Positions 4,969-7,612 of a DNA stretch of 7,612 nucleotides are shown here, one piece after another (the first letter of the stretch is position 1; every line of letters starts with the position of its first letter). Under the pieces are notes generated by a model. It saw nothing but the letters and a program-made list of their open reading frames with translations, was not told the origin of the DNA and did not search any database. The stretch spans positions 1 to 7,612 of the forward strand of contig CABUJV010000055.1 of assembly GCA_902492005.1 (NCBI GenBank), read 5' to 3'. This DNA is from an uncultured Eubacteriales bacterium (GTDB lineage Bacteria; Bacillota; Clostridia; Oscillospirales; Oscillospiraceae). A program made the position numbers and the translations under genes.

Positions 4969-5790
4969 TTACAGCTCCAGGATTTCCGGCTGAGCCAAAA
5001 ACCGGGTCCCGATGTCCTCCCCCGCCACGATGCCGTACAGGTCCTCCGGCCGGGCGCCGTTGGTGATGACCATGTCCACGCCGGCCTTCATGGCCAGCTC
5101 CGCGGCGTTGAGCTTGGTGGTCATGCCCCCGGTGCCGCGCCAGGTCCCCGCGCCCCCGGCCATGGCCCGCAGTTCGGGCGTCACCTGATTCACCCGGTGG
5201 ATGAGCCGGGCGCCGGGGTTCTTGTGGGGGTCGTCGTCGTAAAGGCCGTCAATGTCGCTGAGGAGGACCAGCAGGTCCGCCCGGCACAGCCGGGCCACCA
5301 TGGCCGACAGGGTGTCGTTGTCGCCCAGCACCTTGCACTTGCCCGTCTCGATCTCCGCCGAGGACACCGAGTCGTTCTCGTTCACCACCGGGATGACCCC
5401 CAGCTCCAGCAGGGATTCAAAGGTGTTGTGCAGATGTTCGGCCCGCACCGGGGCGTCCACGTCCTCGCCGGTGAGCAGGATTTGGGCCACCACGCGGTTG
5501 TATTCTCCGAACAGCTTGTCGTAGACGTGCATCATGGTGCACTGGCCCACGGCGGCGGCGGCCTGCTTCATCCGCAGCTCGGTGGGCCGCTCCCGCTGGC
5601 CCAGCTTGGTGCTTCCGATGGCGATGGCGCCGGAGGACACCAGAATCATCTCATGTCCCATGCCCTCCAGATCGGCCAGGGTGCGGGCCAGGTGCTCCAT
5701 GTTCTTCAGATTCAGCTTGCCGGTGTCGTGGGTCAGGGTGGAGGTGCCCACCTTCACCACCACCCGCAGGCAGGACTGGCTGTCTTCCAA
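4969..5790 (-). CDS. proB: Glutamate 5-kinase, short form without PUA domain
   Basis: Phosphorylates L-glutamate at the gamma position with ATP, the committed and normally proline-inhibited step of proline synthesis. I choose the TTG at 5790 (273 residues, MEDSQSCLRVVVKVGTSTLT). The ATG at 5823 would add 11 residues but overlaps the -10 box. Amino-acid kinase fold motifs in order: VVVKVGTSTLT near 10-20, VSSGAIAIGSTKLG near 60, VVNENDSVSSAEI (substrate site), VLGDNDTLSAMVA, LLSDIDGLYDDDP, and GTGGMTTKLNAAELA (nucleotide site). The protein ends about ten residues after ITNG, in FLAQPEILEL, so the C-terminal PUA domain of the 367-residue E. coli enzyme is absent. Such kinase-only forms are known. 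It is first in proB-proA. No T-box or other long leader fits upstream. Confidence 0.96.
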   Translation of the reverse strand: MEDSQSCLRVVVKVGTSTLTHDTGKLNLKNMEHLARTLADLEGMGHEMILVSSGAIAIGSTKLGQRERPTELRMKQAAAAVGQCTMMHVYDKLFGEYNRVVAQILLTGEDVDAPVRAEHLHNTFESLLELGVIPVVNENDSVSSAEIETGKCKVLGDNDTLSAMVARLCRADLLVLLSDIDGLYDDDPHKNPGARLIHRVNQVTPELRAMAGGAGTWRGTGGMTTKLNAAELAMKAGVDMVITNGARPEDLYGIVAGEDIGTRFLAQPEILEL

Positions 5791-5800
5791 GGCTCTCACG

Positions 5801-5806
5801 CTCCTT
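5801..5806 (-). promoter_or_regulatory. proB ribosome binding site favouring a TTG start
   Basis: On the minus strand AAGGAG lies ten bases before TTG at 5790 and only one base before an in-frame GTG at 5799, which is too close to serve. The ATG pair at 5823 and 5820 has no comparable site upstream. Spacing to the TTG is slightly long, so the choice is likely but not certain. Confidence 0.6.
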
Positions 5807-5818
5807 ATCCGTGGTCTC

Positions 5819-5846
5819 ATCATACCACATTGGACCCCGTTCGAAA
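5819..5846 (-). promoter_or_regulatory. Extended -10 promoter of proBA
   Basis: On the minus strand TGGTATGAT supplies a TGN extension plus a TATGAT -10 box (5824-5819). The -35 is poor: TTTCGA at 5846-5841 with a 16-base spacer. Extended -10 promoters tolerate weak -35 boxes. The start point would fall near 5811-5812, downstream of the ATG pair but upstream of the AAGGAG site. Confidence 0.55.
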
Positions 5847-5908
5847 AGAGCCATTTCCTAAAATCCGCCGTTTTTGCTCAACTGTAGGGAAAACAAAGAA
5901 ATTTCGTA

Positions 5909-5940
5909 CAGAATTTATGCTTTTTAGTGTTGTAATTCTG
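5909..5940. repeat. 7-bp inverted repeat around the trmL -35 region
   Basis: CAGAATT (5909-5915) and AATTCTG (5934-5940) are perfect inverted copies with an 18-base spacer. The right arm overlaps the -35 box of the trmL promoter (5930-5935). It could be an operator, but the arms are short and the region is AT-rich, so chance is possible. Confidence 0.35.
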
Positions 5941-5958
5941 CCTTCTTTGCGTTACAAT
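5930..5958 (+). promoter_or_regulatory. Sigma-A promoter of trmL (and possibly pgk)
   Basis: TTGTAA (5930-5935) and TACAAT (5953-5958) are separated by exactly 17 bases in the AT-rich gap between divergent proB and trmL. The leader to the trmL ATG would be about 50 bases. I see no convincing promoter just before pgk, so this one may serve both genes. Confidence 0.75.
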
Positions 5959-6014
5959 GGGGTCTGCTGAACGGGGCCTTTGCCTACGCACGAAAGTTCG
6001 GGAGGTTTCGTAAG

Positions 6015-6527
6015 ATGCTAAACATTGTTTTGGTGGAACCGGAAATCCCCATGAACACCGGCAACATCGCCCGCACCTGCGCCGCCACCGGCAGCGCCCT
6101 CCATCTGGTCCGGCCCCTGGGCTTCGATATCTCGGATAAGGCCGTGAAACGGGCCGGGCTGGACTACTGGTCCCTGGTGGACCTGCACGTCTACGAAGGC
6201 CTGGACGACTTCTTCGCCCGGCACCCCGACCCTGACCTGTGGCTCACCACCACCCGGGCCCGGCTTCGCTACTGCGACGCCCCGTACCGGGACGGCTGCT
6301 GGCTGTTTTTCGGCAGGGAGACCGCCGGGCTGCCCCAGTGGCTGCGGGACCGGTACCCGGAGCGCTGTGTCCGGCTGCCCATGGTCTCGGAGGCCCGCAG
6401 CCTCAATCTGGCCAACACCGTGGCCGCCGTGACCTACGAGGCCCTGCGCCAGCAGGACTTTCCCGGACTGGCCGCCGACGGCCCCGCCGCCTGGGCCCGG
6501 CAGAAGTCCGGCCAGATTCGGCGCTGA
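6015..6527 (+). CDS. trmL: tRNA (cytidine(34)-2'-O)-methyltransferase TrmL
   Basis: Methylates the 2'-oxygen of the wobble nucleotide (C34, or cmnm5U34) in tRNA-Leu isoacceptors with S-adenosylmethionine. The 170 residues are close to the E. coli length (about 157). SPOUT trefoil-knot motifs are visible in order: EPEIPMNTGNIARTCAATG (8-26), FGRETAGLP (99-107), and RLPMVSEARSLNLANTVAAV (120-139), the last two forming the cofactor knot. KRAGLDYW (45-52) is a TrmL-specific conserved stretch. GGGAGG at 6000-6005 lies nine bases before the ATG. A short hairpin with this site in its loop can form at 5990-6011. It is divergent from proBA and is followed after 75 bases by pgk. Confidence 0.96.
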   Translation: MLNIVLVEPEIPMNTGNIARTCAATGSALHLVRPLGFDISDKAVKRAGLDYWSLVDLHVYEGLDDFFARHPDPDLWLTTTRARLRYCDAPYRDGCWLFFGRETAGLPQWLRDRYPERCVRLPMVSEARSLNLANTVAAVTYEALRQQDFPGLAADGPAAWARQKSGQIRR

Positions 6528-6602
6528 AGCCCCCTGCTCCCCCCCTGCGTTCGCCATCCATTGCTCTTCTCCATACCATCCATCTTTGAAAGGAGCTTAG
6601 CC

Positions 6603-7612
6603 ATGAATTACAACAAAAAAACGGTAAGGGACATTGATGTCGCGGGAAAAAAGGTCCTGCTCCGCTGCGATTTCAACGTGCCTCAGGACAAAACCACCGG
6701 CGCCATCACCGACGATAAGCGCATCGTGGCCGCCCTGCCCACCATCCGCTATCTGCTGGAGCAGAACGCCGCCGTCATCGCCTGCTCCCACCTGGGCAAG
6801 CCCAAGGGGGAGTGGAAGCAGTCCCTGTCGCTGGCCCCCGTCGCCCAGCATCTCAGCCAGCTGCTGGGCCAGGAGGTCCTCTTCGCCAAGGACATCATCG
6901 GCCCGGACGCCCAGGCCAAGGCCGCGGCCCTTCTGCCCGGCCAGATCATGCTGCTGGAGAACCTGCGCTTCGACAAGGGCGAGGAGAAAAACGACCCCGC
7001 CTTTGCCAAGGCCCTGGCCGGTCTGGCCCAGGTCTACGTCTCCGACGCCTTCGGCACCGTCCACCGGGCCCACGCCTCCACCGCCGGCGTGGCCGCCTAC
7101 CTGCCCGCCGTCTCCGGCTTTCTCATCGGCAAGGAGCTGGACATCATGGGTAAGGCCCTGGAAAACCCCCAGCGCCCCTTCGTGGCTGTGCTGGGCGGCG
7201 CCAAGGTCTCCGACAAAATCAACGTCATCAACAACCTGCTGGAGAAGGCCGACGCCATCATCATCGGCGGCGGCATGTCCTACACCTTCGCCAAGGCCCA
7301 GGGCCACAGCATCGGTAAGTCCCTGCTGGAGGAGGATAAGCTGGACTACGCCCGCGAGATGATCGCCAAGGCCCAGGCCAAGGGCGTGAAGTTCCTGCTG
7401 CCCGCCGACAACCTGTGCGCCGCCGAGTTCTCCAAGGACGCCCAGCCCGTGCTGGAGGGGACCGACATCCCCGGCGAGCTGATGGGTATGGACATCGGCC
7501 CCAAAACCATCGAGGCCTTCTCCGCCGCCGTGAAGGGCGCGGGCACCGTGGTGTGGAACGGCCCCATGGGCGTATTTGAGTTCCCCGCCTTCGCCGAGGG
7601 CACCAAGGCCAT
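6603..7612 (+). CDS. pgk: Phosphoglycerate kinase (3' end cut by window edge)
   Basis: Transfers the acyl phosphate of 1,3-bisphosphoglycerate to ADP, the first ATP-yielding step of glycolysis. The 336 visible residues start MNYNKKTVRDIDVAGKK; a typical enzyme has about 395, so roughly 60 C-terminal residues lie outside. Substrate-site motifs: KVLLRCDFNVP (17-27), SHLGKPKG (62-69), LLENLRF (117-123) and DAFGTVHRAHAS (148-159). Nucleotide-domain motifs: GGAKVSDKI (198-206), GGGMSYTF (222-229) and WNGPMGVFE (318-326). GAAAGGAG lies eight bases before the ATG. It follows trmL by 75 bases with no terminator or clear promoter between them, so read-through from the trmL promoter is plausible, although pgk usually has a strong promoter of its own. 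Codon use is highly biased, as expected for an abundant enzyme. Confidence 0.97.
   Translation, partial: MNYNKKTVRDIDVAGKKVLLRCDFNVPQDKTTGAITDDKRIVAALPTIRYLLEQNAAVIACSHLGKPKGEWKQSLSLAPVAQHLSQLLGQEVLFAKDIIGPDAQAKAAALLPGQIMLLENLRFDKGEEKNDPAFAKALAGLAQVYVSDAFGTVHRAHASTAGVAAYLPAVSGFLIGKELDIMGKALENPQRPFVAVLGGAKVSDKINVINNLLEKADAIIIGGGMSYTFAKAQGHSIGKSLLEEDKLDYAREMIAKAQAKGVKFLLPADNLCAAEFSKDAQPVLEGTDIPGELMGMDIGPKTIEAFSAAVKGAGTVVWNGPMGVFEFPAFAEGTKA

Noticed and set aside
3923..5970. Long plus-strand frames opposite proA and proB
   Set aside because: They are shadows of the proBA coding sequence. They run across the divergent promoter region and match no family motif.
6528..6602. A dedicated promoter for pgk in the trmL-pgk gap
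   Set aside because: The best match (TTCGCC-N16-CATACC) is poor at both boxes and I could not support it. A pgk promoter may still exist inside trmL.
6597..7362. Alternative frames in both strands over pgk (6634-7362 plus, 6597-7307 minus)
   Set aside because: The in-frame translation from 6603 is a textbook phosphoglycerate kinase that stays open to the window edge. The other frames give low-complexity Ser/Pro/Arg or Gly/Val strings.
1..7612. CRISPR array, tRNA, transposon ends, integrase or defence genes
   Set aside because: I saw no direct-repeat array, no cloverleaf-like sequence, no terminal inverted repeats and no such protein motifs. Every long coding region except the locus at 1776-2340 is a recognised housekeeping gene.

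Overview
The window looks like an ordinary chromosomal housekeeping region from a GC-rich Firmicute. The best guess is a gut clostridium of the Oscillospiraceae type (Flavonifractor or Pseudoflavonifractor relatives). The reasons are strong GC bias at third codon positions, consensus Gram-positive promoters and AGGAGG ribosome binding sites, an rpsF-ssb-rpsR operon, a type II thymidine kinase, an S18 that keeps its zinc-binding residues, and an SSB ending in GELPF. The taxonomic placement is inference. I see no phage, transposon, CRISPR, tRNA or rRNA feature.

Layout, left to right. (1) 1-1717, minus strand: mutY (adenine glycosylase) followed by tdk (thymidine kinase, cut by the left edge). 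They form a tight operon with a clear promoter at 1689-1717. (2) 1761-2340, plus strand: a gene I do not recognise. It has an excellent ribosome binding site, but its coding frame switches at about 1908-1919, so it looks frameshifted or decayed. A hairpin at 2347-2378 follows it. (3) 2384-3651, plus strand: a consensus promoter, a structured leader, then rpsF (S6), ssb and rpsR (S18), closed by a strong intrinsic terminator. The leader hairpin carries CCG in its loop and may be the S6:S18 autoregulatory site. A second long hairpin separates ssb from rpsR. (4) 3686-5846, minus strand: proB then proA, the first two steps of proline synthesis from glutamate. ProB is the short form without a PUA domain. 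(5) 5930-7612, plus strand: a promoter, trmL (tRNA wobble 2'-O-methyltransferase), then pgk (phosphoglycerate kinase, cut by the right edge).

The genes fall into independent housekeeping modules: DNA repair and nucleotide salvage, ribosome and single-strand DNA binding, proline synthesis, tRNA modification, and glycolysis. In both minus-strand operons the most upstream ATG of the first gene overlaps or abuts the promoter -10 box. A TTG codon with a proper ribosome binding site is the more likely start in each. No stretch over 300 bases lacks a gene; the longest gap is the divergent proB/trmL region (5791-6014). I did not find an undescribed system. The points most worth checking are the broken gene, the two ribosomal-operon RNA structures, the two start sites, and the unusual P-loop of the thymidine kinase.
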